Shown here in pieces: positions 7,736-14,374 of a stretch of DNA of 41,334 bases. Both the position numbers and the translations under genes were made by a program. A model generated the notes under the pieces. That model saw nothing but the letters and a program-made list of their open reading frames with translations, ran no database searches and had not been told where the DNA came from. Source of the stretch: JALJPB01 sp034111045. GTDB lineage: Bacteria > Pseudomonadota > Gammaproteobacteria > Enterobacterales > Alteromonadaceae. Each line of letters begins with the position of its first letter. Position 1 is the first letter of the stretch. The stretch is from the NCBI GenBank assembly GCA_034111045.1, contig JAWUYA010000027.1, forward strand, positions 1 through 41,334, written 5' to 3'.

Positions 7736-7785
7736 GACGTAAACTCACTCTCAGCGCCCGCTTAATTGTGAGATTAACCTACGTC
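7736..7785. repeat. Nested dyad just beyond the far end of the CRISPR array
   Basis: GACGTA (7736-7741) and CTCAC (7744-7748) are mirrored by GTGAG (7768-7772) and TACGTC (7780-7785). The nested inverted repeat ends 6 bases before the last, decayed CRISPR repeat. No T-run follows on either strand. It could be the end structure of the array transcript or an unrelated operator. In the rest of 7432-7791 I see only a 60-codon minus-strand frame with no ribosome binding site. Confidence 0.35.
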
Positions 7786-7791
7786 ACTTTA

Positions 7792-8265
7792 TGTATATAC
7801 TGCCTGTACGGCAGTGAACGTGCTGACAGATTGCTAAGCTGCCTGTGCGGCAGTGAAACAAGACGTAGTTGTCATATAATACAAAGATAATTTCTAAGCT
7901 GCCTGTACGGCAGTAACGGGTATTGGTTTTTGAGAATTTTCTAAGCTGTCTGTGCGACAGTGCACATATTAAATCATATTACAGTCGAGTCAATGGGTTT
8001 CTAAGTCCTCTGTATGGCAGTGAACACCAGAGGAAAAACCGAAAAGTTCACTTTATCATTTATAAGCTGCCTGTTCGGCAGTGAACACCAAAGAATTAGG
8101 TTACGGTTATTTTATTCATTTCTAAGCTGCCTGTACGGCAGTACACAAAACTTGACGTCTTTTTTATCAAATAATAATTTCTAAGCTGCCTGTACGGCAT
8201 TGCACTATCCCCTCAATGCGATTATATACGTAACAACTTTCTAAGCTGCCTGTACGGCGTTGCAC
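7792..8265 (-). CRISPR. Degenerate type I-F CRISPR array, nine repeats
   Basis: Nine 28-base repeats read in the cas direction (minus strand). Plus-strand positions: 8238-8265, 8178-8205, 8119-8146, 8059-8086, 7998-8025, 7938-7965, 7891-7918, 7831-7858, 7792-7819. The implied ancestral unit has the I-F form: a 5' GTTCA, stem CTGCC, loop GTACA, stem GGCAG and 8-base handle CTTAGAAA. No two copies are identical and none is perfect. Spacer lengths in transcription order are 32, 31, 32, 33, 32, 19, 32 and 11. The handle is exact in six copies. The repeat at 7938 keeps its stem by a paired change (CTGTC/GACAG). The one at 7998 has a broken stem. The last copy has lost its handle. The array lies downstream of cas6f, the usual I-F position. 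No spacer match elsewhere in the window was noticed by eye. Confidence 0.95.
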
Positions 8266-8295
8266 TAGAGCCTTTAATCACTAACCATCTGATTA

Positions 8296-8323
8296 TTATT
8301 AAGCTGTTGGCTGGTTCAGCTTT
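8296..8323 (-). CRISPR. Possible tenth, badly decayed repeat
   Basis: Thirty bases beyond the last clear repeat, where the next one should begin, the plus strand reads TTATTAAGCTG, matching the conserved handle and stem start at 9 of 11 positions. The other half is unrelated, although AAGCTG and CAGCTT still form a short hairpin (8301-8322). If real, this is the leader-proximal repeat, which would mean that the insertion end of the array has decayed. Confidence 0.3.
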
Positions 8324-8340
8324 TATCCCTTTTTTATTAT

Positions 8341-8370
8341 GCTAAAATAAAGCCCAGATAACCCTGAGCT
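8341..8370 (-). terminator. Terminator of the csy operon
   Basis: On the minus strand AGCTCAG (8370-8364) pairs with CTGGGCT (8357-8351), allowing one G-U, and TTATTTTA follows. It starts 14 bases after the csy4 stop, separating the effector operon from the array. The array would then need a promoter of its own in 8266-8340; I see no clear one. Confidence 0.5.
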
Positions 8371-8384
8371 ACTAGAAAAAAGAA

Positions 8385-8954
8385 TTAAAACCAAGGGACT
8401 GTCACTTTTTCTGACAAACGACTCAGTCCATAAGAATTATAACTGCCTATCGTTATTTTTTCGACAACCGGACCTTGTTCTACAAAAATATACATAGCTT
8501 GCTGCGAGCTTTTACTGATCAGTTGAAGGTAAGGCAAGGTCGTTATAATATTGGCATCGTCGCTAATATTAACCTGTGCTTCTTGTTCACTTAACCAGCC
8601 TTTGTTGATAGACCGTTGTCGCTTGTTATGTGCACTTTTATATTGCCTGCGAGCAAAGCTTCTATGTTGAACAACCTCGGGCACGGGTTTAATTTCACTG
8701 CACTGGCAATAGTCTCTTAAGCCTTTTAGCCATGGCTGCGACATCAACTTTTCCAACATAGTTTGGCTACCGTGCAAACGAATAATATTCCCTAAATTTT
8801 TACCTTTTTTGGCATAGTCAGGAAAACTAATACCTACTTGTCCTTGGGTTGATTTCCCTAGTACGCTGTGAAGCTTAGAACATAAATTACTCATCAAAAA
8901 ATTGCCATCTGCCTCTAAGTCGGGCAACACTGTAATTTCAATATAATTCGCCAT
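8385..8954 (-). CDS. cas6f: CRISPR repeat endoribonuclease Cas6f (Csy4)
   Basis: A 189-residue protein, close to the 187 of Pseudomonas aeruginosa Csy4. This ribonuclease cuts the array transcript at the base of the repeat hairpin and stays bound to the crRNA 3' stem in the I-F complex. The catalytic histidine is present exactly at H29 (CSKLH), and the partner serine region (ISKSSQQ) corresponds to the S148 region of Csy4. An arginine- and lysine-rich helix for the RNA major groove is at about 104-122. The C-terminus YGLS...VPWF matches the family. A GGGGG ribosome binding site lies before the ATG, and the gap to csy3 is 9 bases. Nothing suggests loss of activity, although two repeats have mismatches at the stem base it recognises. 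Confidence 0.94.
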   Translation of the reverse strand: MANYIEITVLPDLEADGNFLMSNLCSKLHSVLGKSTQGQVGISFPDYAKKGKNLGNIIRLHGSQTMLEKLMSQPWLKGLRDYCQCSEIKPVPEVVQHRSFARRQYKSAHNKRQRSINKGWLSEQEAQVNISDDANIITTLPYLQLISKSSQQAMYIFVEQGPVVEKITIGSYNSYGLSRLSEKVTVPWF

Positions 8955-8963
8955 TATTACCCC

Positions 8964-9968
8964 CTAACTTGCTGCACCAAATACACCACCACGAATAAAC
9001 ATTGCCATCACATAATGTTGTTGATTTAAGTCTGGCTCTTGATTGTGTAATACCCAGTTATCAAGCAGTTTATAAAAATCAATATTTTCCTTTGGTTGAC
9101 GATAGGCTTTGCCACGATTGGTTACTGAACCGTATGGCTCAACAGCTATTGCGCCAACTTCACCAGTGTCTAAATGCCAAGTGTCAATAGTTCTTAAGGC
9201 ATTTCCGATTTTTTGAGAATGCATGGCGGCTTCACCATCAAGCTGATATAAGAATTTACTTTTGTCACCTTTACTGCCCCCCATAACAAGTTCTTGTGAT
9301 GGATAAACGGCTTGTCCAGCCCCTAGTTTTACAAAGGCATTAATACTAAGTAAAGCAAAGTTCTCTCCTAGCAAGCCTAATTTTATCACTTCTGCCAATT
9401 TAGCAAGGTCACCTTCTGGTGCTGAAAAGTCGCGTAAACTGTAGGCTTGGCTATCAAATACCCAAGTGTTATTGCCATGGGTTACTTGTACTTCAACTGA
9501 TTCAGCCCCCACACGGTTACGCCATAAAAAACGACCATTAACTATATTGGTGGCATAACGATTAGCTAATTCGGTAAACTCTGTTTTTCGTGCATAACCG
9601 TTAATAATTTGCGCTAATGCGTTTTGATAATCTGGATCGTTACATGTTGATGGGGTGGCTAAATCACCCATAACTCTTAAAGTAAAATTCACTTTTAATG
9701 TGTCATGTTCAAACGGTAAGCTTGCATTATCAACCTTTTGTAAATTCGGTTTTTGCACTTCAGCATCAACTTTAATAGGATCACTGGCTAAATTTGCTTT
9801 TAAACGATTTGAAATAGTGCCACGAACTGACTTCTCTTTGATGATAATCGCTGACCAGCGCGTTGCGTTTTGTCGTTCATGCCAAACACCGCTTGCCATG
9901 CTCGCGTCTGAGTTAGCTAGCTTTGCTTCAAATGCTAGCACTGATGCTGTTTTTAAATGAGTGCTCAT
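8964..9968 (-). CDS. cas7f: Cas7f (Csy3), crRNA backbone subunit of the I-F complex
   Basis: A 334-residue protein of normal Csy3 length. In the I-F surveillance complex six copies polymerise along the crRNA spacer and form the groove for target DNA. Family segments are clear: the start LKTASVLAFEAKLANSDASM, then GRFLWRNRVGAESVEV (about 149-164), and a C-terminal region with WHLDTGEVGAIAVEPYGSVT (about 263-282). Codons are read without interruption. AAGGA precedes the ATG by 8 bases. It lies third in csy1-csy2-csy3-csy4, 19 bases after csy2 and 9 before csy4. Identification rests on sequence resemblance plus its exact place in the operon. Confidence 0.93.
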   Translation of the reverse strand: MSTHLKTASVLAFEAKLANSDASMASGVWHERQNATRWSAIIIKEKSVRGTISNRLKANLASDPIKVDAEVQKPNLQKVDNASLPFEHDTLKVNFTLRVMGDLATPSTCNDPDYQNALAQIINGYARKTEFTELANRYATNIVNGRFLWRNRVGAESVEVQVTHGNNTWVFDSQAYSLRDFSAPEGDLAKLAEVIKLGLLGENFALLSINAFVKLGAGQAVYPSQELVMGGSKGDKSKFLYQLDGEAAMHSQKIGNALRTIDTWHLDTGEVGAIAVEPYGSVTNRGKAYRQPKENIDFYKLLDNWVLHNQEPDLNQQHYVMAMFIRGGVFGAAS

Positions 9969-9987
9969 GTGTAATTCCTTTTATAAA

Positions 9988-10977
9988 TTAATAGCTAAAA
10001 TCTTCTTCGATTAGTAGCGGTTGCTGATCTGGATGTATTACTGGTGATGTGGGTTGACTGGTTTTACACACATACCATTGCGCTTGATGGTGATAACGCC
10101 AAATAACATGACTGATATCTTGTACTCGTTGTGGGCTTTGCCATTCGCCAATACCGTATACCGCCTCAACAAAGCAAAAAGGGGTGTGTGAGTCTCTGGC
10201 ATTAATTACTGTCCCTGGCTGATGAACATCAGAAATTGCTTTAAATCCAGTGGTTATTGGCACTAAATGGCCTTTAGCCGGTTTGGCTACCGGTTGCCAT
10301 ATAGCTTTATTGGTTTCATTGAGTTCATCGGTATTATATTCATCAACAATTGCCTGTGCTTGGTATTTTAGCGCAGAAAAATCTAACCAGGCTTCAAGTA
10401 AGTCGGCCTGAGGATCACTTTGTTGTAACCTTGTTAAATGCTCGCCTAATAAAGGTGAACGGTCGATAAGTACAAAACCTGGCATGACACTGCGCATAAT
10501 ACGTCGCGTTAGTATCGTTTGCTCATCGCTGCAGTCGACACTAATATTATCGATAGCAATAATAGTACCCCCACTTAATTTATGGCGCTGGGCTAAGTTT
10601 AACAGTGCCTGTTTAAACACATTCTGGCCCGCTTCACCACCAGCAATTACCCCTTCACATTCAATGATTAAGGAAATAGTCATGTGCATACGCCCTTCTT
10701 CAACAATTGCCGCTGTTTTACCCTCTTTCGTTAGCGGATTACGTGTTAATGCAAAAAAATAATCTCCCCAACCACTCGGCTGGTATGCTTGTATTTGATG
10801 TTGATGACATATTACTGAGCAGCCCAATAACGCTATTGGGTAGTCGCGCTGAAGTTTTCGTGATAGCGCATGGGTATAGCCTAAAAAGTGAGAAATAGCT
10901 GGGAATCCGAAAGTGAGTCCTGCAACGCAATTCGCATTTTGTACTTTTATTTTATGCAGTGTAATGTAAGTACTCAT
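9988..10977 (-). CDS. cas5f: Cas5f (Csy2), small-head subunit of the I-F complex
   Basis: A 329-residue protein in the usual Csy2 size range. With Csy1 it caps the 5' handle of the crRNA. The N-terminal block GLTFGFPAISHFLGYTHALS (about 20-39) is the Csy2 signature. Later family-like blocks include GWGDYFFALTRNPLTKEG (about 68-85) and the acidic-arginine segment MHMTISLIIECEG. Its ATG overlaps the csy1 stop by 4 bases (ATGA), so translation is probably coupled. It is a separate gene and not fused to Cas8f, which distinguishes this locus from the Tn7-associated I-F3 type, where the two are one protein. Confidence 0.92.
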   Translation of the reverse strand: MSTYITLHKIKVQNANCVAGLTFGFPAISHFLGYTHALSRKLQRDYPIALLGCSVICHQHQIQAYQPSGWGDYFFALTRNPLTKEGKTAAIVEEGRMHMTISLIIECEGVIAGGEAGQNVFKQALLNLAQRHKLSGGTIIAIDNISVDCSDEQTILTRRIMRSVMPGFVLIDRSPLLGEHLTRLQQSDPQADLLEAWLDFSALKYQAQAIVDEYNTDELNETNKAIWQPVAKPAKGHLVPITTGFKAISDVHQPGTVINARDSHTPFCFVEAVYGIGEWQSPQRVQDISHVIWRYHHQAQWYVCKTSQPTSPVIHPDQQPLLIEEDFSY

Positions 10978-12317
10978 TGTGCTTGCCCCTTGCTATGAAA
11001 AGCCAAGGTATCTAACTCAAAGTCACGTAAACGTGGTTTAAGCAATTTATGCCAAAAATTTTGTTGGGTTTTACCAAAAGTCATAGCACTGTGTGTGAGC
11101 TTATTATTTAACCAAAGTCCAAAACTCTGACAAATGCTGGTTTGCCAATCATTGCTACTACGCTGTAATTGAAAATGTTCATCACGGCGGAGTGGGTCAA
11201 GCCAAAGTTGTTGAGATTGATCTAACTTATCTGCAGTCGCTGACCAACCAGTCTGTACTGTCAGATTTTGAATTTCTGCCGCATAGTTAAGCAAGCTATC
11301 TATAATATCGTTGGCTCTGTCAATGATCTTAGTGCGTATGTCTAGGTTGCTAGTGAGGCTTTGCACTTTGAGTAAATACTGTTGTAATTCTTGCGTTTGC
11401 CTCAATACGCGTTGATCAAATTCACTTTCAAAAATACAACGACTCTTATTAGGTACTAGTATATTTGATTGCCATGATGGGGGTGCACACGAAAGTAACG
11501 TGATTCTTCCGCCACGCTGGCTGTTTAACTGTGAAATATTTTGAGGTTTTGAGCCACCAAACGTTTGTATCGCCGTGTTGATAAAACGTACATCCTTCTC
11601 ACTATGGTACTTACCTGCTTTACGTGTTTCTCTTATTAATTTAGCTTGGTCTCCAAACCTAATTTTTCCTAATTGTTGATAATAGTGATGAGTAAAAGAA
11701 CTAGCGAATAGTGGACTTATTATGTGATAGTTATTTTTTCCAACAGGAAAATATACCTGCTTTGCTAAACTGCTTGAACTGATGTTTTTATCTGCTAAAG
11801 CTAATTTAAAGCCATTCATCCACTGATTCAGTTGCTCGGTATTATCAGTAAATGGTGCCAAAGCACTTCGGTCATTATTACTGACCTGTATCGCTAAACT
11901 ATTTGTTTCAAATTCTAATTGTAATAATTTAGCAACATCAAGTGCTGCAGCGTTTCCAACGGCATCAATCATAGGTTTAGCCAACGATGTTGATGATAAA
12001 TAATCCCGCTCTTTGGTCCTGGCTAACAATAAAACGCTACTGCCTCTAGCATCTCCATGGGTAAATTTTAAGGCGTGGGTGACTAGACTAATTTGCTTTG
12101 CACGTCTAGCCGCATTATCAAGCCAGCATTTGATTTCATAGCGTGAATTAATTGCGGCTATTTCATCTGCTGCCTTCGCTTTTAATAACGCAATTTTTAC
12201 CGGGTCTTGCTCTGCATTTATATTTTTTTCTAATTCCTTTTCCAGTGGTATTACTTTTTGTTGTTGGCGCTGTGAAACATAATCGGCTATTGCTGCTGTT
12301 AATCCTTCAAATTGCAT
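10974..12317 (-). CDS. cas8f: Cas8f (Csy1), large subunit of the I-F complex
   Basis: A 447-residue protein, slightly longer than the roughly 430 of P. aeruginosa Csy1. Cas8f reads the PAM in target DNA and, with Csy2, forms the tail of the complex. The Csy1 signature is the block DYLSSTSLAKPMIDAVGNAA (about 106-125), followed by the ALDVAKLL segment. The C-terminal helical bundle region that would bind Cas2-3 is present in full length. It has the best ribosome binding site in the region, GGAGGA 3 bases before the ATG. It is the first csy gene, yet no cas2-3 precedes it: the next 1.1 kb carry only fragments. Confidence 0.92.
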   Translation of the reverse strand: MQFEGLTAAIADYVSQRQQQKVIPLEKELEKNINAEQDPVKIALLKAKAADEIAAINSRYEIKCWLDNAARRAKQISLVTHALKFTHGDARGSSVLLLARTKERDYLSSTSLAKPMIDAVGNAAALDVAKLLQLEFETNSLAIQVSNNDRSALAPFTDNTEQLNQWMNGFKLALADKNISSSSLAKQVYFPVGKNNYHIISPLFASSFTHHYYQQLGKIRFGDQAKLIRETRKAGKYHSEKDVRFINTAIQTFGGSKPQNISQLNSQRGGRITLLSCAPPSWQSNILVPNKSRCIFESEFDQRVLRQTQELQQYLLKVQSLTSNLDIRTKIIDRANDIIDSLLNYAAEIQNLTVQTGWSATADKLDQSQQLWLDPLRRDEHFQLQRSSNDWQTSICQSFGLWLNNKLTHSAMTFGKTQQNFWHKLLKPRLRDFELDTLAFHSKGQAQ

Positions 12318-12349
12318 AAGTCCTCCGTGTCAATTAACCCTATTATTGA

Positions 12350-12481
12350 TTATTTCAGTTCGTCATAAATACCTAAAACGCATTGGTAGCAACACGTTAT
12401 AGGCGATTTTATTGTTTTTAACCTTATTGCTCCCAATTGTTGACTGGCGCCATCGACCGTTAAGTCCATACTATTAGCCAA
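12350..12481 (-). CDS. Possible 43-residue small protein preceding csy1
   Basis: A TTG start 10 bases after AGGAG, 43 codons and a TAA 32 bases before the csy1 ATG. The peptide has a polar first half (MDLTVDGASQQLGAIRLK, from residue 5) and a cysteine cluster CCYQC at 30-34. An internal ATG at codon 5 is an alternative start. It matches no family I know. It could be a leader peptide, a small Cas-associated protein, or the tail of a deleted gene. Confidence 0.25.
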   Translation of the reverse strand: MANSMDLTVDGASQQLGAIRLKTIKSPITCCYQCVLGIYDELK

Positions 12482-12672
12482 TGGTTGATAACTCCTTTTA
12501 AAGTTTATAATAAACTAGGCTTGATTGCCCTGAGCCATTTCAGGTCGTTACATGATTATTGGCCTGTTTTGGCTAATCCATTGTCCATACTCAATCATTT
12601 ACAAGCTTAAATTCACCTGATGCATTTTATGTACAATATAAGTCAGTCGCTGCCACATCACTTTTAAACACC

Positions 12673-12810
12673 TTAATTCTTTTGTAAGTTCGACGCTATC
12701 GACCAAACGCCCTGATCAATAAATGCTTTTTTTAACCCTTTGCTGTAAGTATCGACACCGGCAATATTACAAGTAATACATATCGCTAAGCTTTGAATAC
12801 ATTCTGCTTT
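12673..12810 (-). pseudogene. Gene fragment upstream of csy1
   Basis: Forty-five sense codons between two stops without any usual start codon. The peptide includes NIAGVDTYSKGLKKAF and then IDQGVWSIASNLQKN, of normal protein composition. Frames that continue beyond the stop with a shift look less convincing. Probably a decayed gene; family unknown, and no resemblance to Cas1 or Cas3 is visible. Confidence 0.35.
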
Positions 12811-12986
12811 TTAAGTGTGACAGGACGAAGTCCTTATATGCTGTTTTTTTATTTAGCATGTGCACCTTTTTTCTTTAATACCGACATCTACCATAGTTTG
12901 CCACTTTTCATTTTGCTCGGTGGTATTACTTTGCTTTACTTTGTACTCAGCTTTAGCATTAAAATTTATCAGGCGAAGTTACTCAA

Positions 12987-13124
12987 TTAACTATTTTTAT
13001 TACCATAAGTTCGAACGTATAGCGGATTGTGATAGCGCAAAGGTGCTTCATCCTCGAAGGCAACAACATCAACGACTGTTTGATCTTTTCCTTGATATTC
13101 AACGGTGTTTAAGTCGTTTGATAC
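12987..13124 (-). pseudogene. Second gene fragment upstream of csy1
   Basis: Forty-five sense codons after a TAG, without a start codon, ending at TAA. The peptide (VEYQGKDQTVVDVVAFEDEA, then PLRYHNPLYVRTYG) is clearly protein-like and acidic, in contrast with the arginine- and cysteine-rich plus-strand frame that overlaps it. It looks like the C-terminal end of a lost gene. I cannot name the family. Confidence 0.4.
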
Positions 13125-13408
13125 CTATTAGTATTAACCGATAGATAAAATATCTGTGCGAGAGTGAAATTTTCCTAGCAGTTTGGCGCAAGCGCGTTAA
13201 GTGCCACCATTATCTTTTGACCGCCTCACCAGTGTTAATTTAAAGTTAAATATAAATTAACAAAAAGTAAAGGCAGTTGATTTACATCATAACTTAAAAA
13301 TAACAATTGTACTCAATTTATCTAAAGCTTTTATAAAGTTACGTTTGAGAGAGCTTAGTTCAAAGTGCGGTGAGATGATCATTATTACTTGCCTATCAAA
13401 CAAACGAA

Positions 13409-14224
13409 TTAATCGCCTGTTTGATAATAGTCTCGGAGAAAACAATGATGCGCTTGCTCATCTATCAGTATCAATCCTTTTTGTTCAAACCTAACGAAAT
13501 CCTCCTTCATGGGGAAGGTAAAATATGAGTCACTCTTAGGCTGCGGATAGGTGACTATTTTTTCGTTTCTAGCGTAACCTAACGTCGCCTCAATAATATC
13601 TAAAGTACCTTGACGGTATAGCGCTAGGGTTTGTTGGAGATATGATTTTTCGTTATTAACACTCATCCTTGATATTTTGATTATTTCGCCGGTATCTATC
13701 GTCCCATCACCAATGGTATGAAGCGTTGTGCCAATCATTGCATCATCATTTAGCATAGCCCAAAAGGTGGCCATCACCCCTCTATATTTTGGTAATATAC
13801 CGGAATGCAGATTGATAACACCATGGTGAGGTATTTTTATACATTCACTTTTTAATATGCCGCCATAACGAATTGAAATGATCAGATCAGGGCAAAGTTT
13901 TTTTATCCGGGCAATACTCTCAGGAGAGTTAATGTTATTTTCTTCTTTAATTGCTGAGTTGAGATGATTGTTCAATCCCTCAAAACCATCAAACTTAATG
14001 CATTTATTGGAGGTACTGTTATTTAATGGGCGACTTGATACTTTATTAAACGAGTCTTGTTCAAAAAATTTAAGCCGAGATAACTGCTCAGGTTGGTTGG
14101 TATTGTTACCCACCTTTGCCGATAACCACAAATGTAGTTGATGTTGGTCTTTGAGCCTTGGAATTAATAAGTTTAAAGCATAATTGCTGGCTATATCTTT
14201 ATTTGCGAGGATAAGTATATTCAT
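13409..14224 (-). CDS. Formyltransferase-fold protein of unknown substrate
   Basis: A 271-residue protein with a formyltransferase domain like that of methionyl-tRNA formyltransferase. The catalytic triad is conserved: N138 and H140 in INLHSGILPKYRG and D177 in GDGTIDTGEI. The region before it (SIRYGGILKSECIKIPHHGV) is the usual lead-in. It lacks the C-terminal tRNA-binding OB domain of Fmt and instead has about 70 extra residues, so it is more likely a sugar- or small-molecule formyltransferase using 10-formyl-tetrahydrofolate. The ATG at 14224 is preferred; a TTG 21 bases earlier is possible, and neither has a good ribosome binding site. It follows fghA and frmA on the same strand, suggesting a link with one-carbon units, but a terminator-like hairpin separates them. 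Confidence 0.75.
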   Translation of the reverse strand: MNILILANKDIASNYALNLLIPRLKDQHQLHLWLSAKVGNNTNQPEQLSRLKFFEQDSFNKVSSRPLNNSTSNKCIKFDGFEGLNNHLNSAIKEENNINSPESIARIKKLCPDLIISIRYGGILKSECIKIPHHGVINLHSGILPKYRGVMATFWAMLNDDAMIGTTLHTIGDGTIDTGEIIKISRMSVNNEKSYLQQTLALYRQGTLDIIEATLGYARNEKIVTYPQPKSDSYFTFPMKEDFVRFEQKGLILIDEQAHHCFLRDYYQTGD

Positions 14225-14330
14225 ATAGTTTTGGTGCGTTATCAATGGTCAGTAATGGAGCTAATCGCCTAAAGTACCTTTGCTGAAATATTTAGATGAT
14301 AGCTAATACGATCATGTTAAATATCACCTA

Positions 14331-14367
14331 AAAAATTTTTGTCTACCGTCAACTTAATCAACGGCAG
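14331..14367 (-). terminator. Likely fghA terminator
   Basis: CTGCCGT (14367-14361) pairs with ACGGTAG (14349-14343), allowing one G-U, 7 bases after the fghA stop. It is followed by ACAAAAATTTTT, so the T-run is a little distant. Confidence 0.4.
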
Positions 14368-14374
14368 AGCCAAC

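Larger units (their letters stand above)
12318..13408. other. 1.1-kb stretch without intact genes, where cas1 and cas2-3 are expected
   Basis: In complete I-F loci cas1 and cas2-3 (together over 4 kb) lie directly upstream of csy1. Here the interval holds short frames only: a TTG-started frame just before csy1 (12350-12481), two start-less protein-like frames (12673-12810 and 12987-13124), other minus-strand fragments of 19-35 codons between them, and a plus-strand frame from an ATG at 12838 to 12990 that would encode 50 hydrophobic residues with a poorly placed AGGA. Nothing reads as an HD, helicase or Cas1 motif, and I see no transposon ends. Confidence 0.6.

Noticed and set aside
8385..12317. 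Tn7-like CRISPR-associated transposon (type I-F3)
   Set aside because: Cas8f and Cas5f are separate genes, no TniQ, TnsA, TnsB or TnsC frame is present, and no transposon ends were seen. Flanking genes are ordinary chromosomal genes.
12793..12990. Plus-strand 65-codon hydrophobic frame (ATG at 12838)
   Set aside because: The ribosome binding site is poorly spaced and the hydrophobicity may only reflect AT-rich DNA; kept as a remark in the gap entry and not called a gene.
13008..13020. TTCGAA motif resembling a tRNA T-loop
   Set aside because: No cloverleaf arms or acceptor stem could be built around it.
12860..13144. Plus-strand 94-codon frame
   Set aside because: Overlaps a more protein-like minus-strand fragment; composition is cysteine-, arginine- and serine-rich like a shadow frame.
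13394..13426. Hairpin spanning the formyltransferase stop as terminator
   Set aside because: TATCAAACA/TGTTTGATA arms are perfect, but they include the stop codon and no T-run follows.
13409..14224. Methionyl-tRNA formyltransferase (fmt)
   Set aside because: The triad fits, but the C-terminal tRNA-binding domain is missing and there is no def gene beside it.
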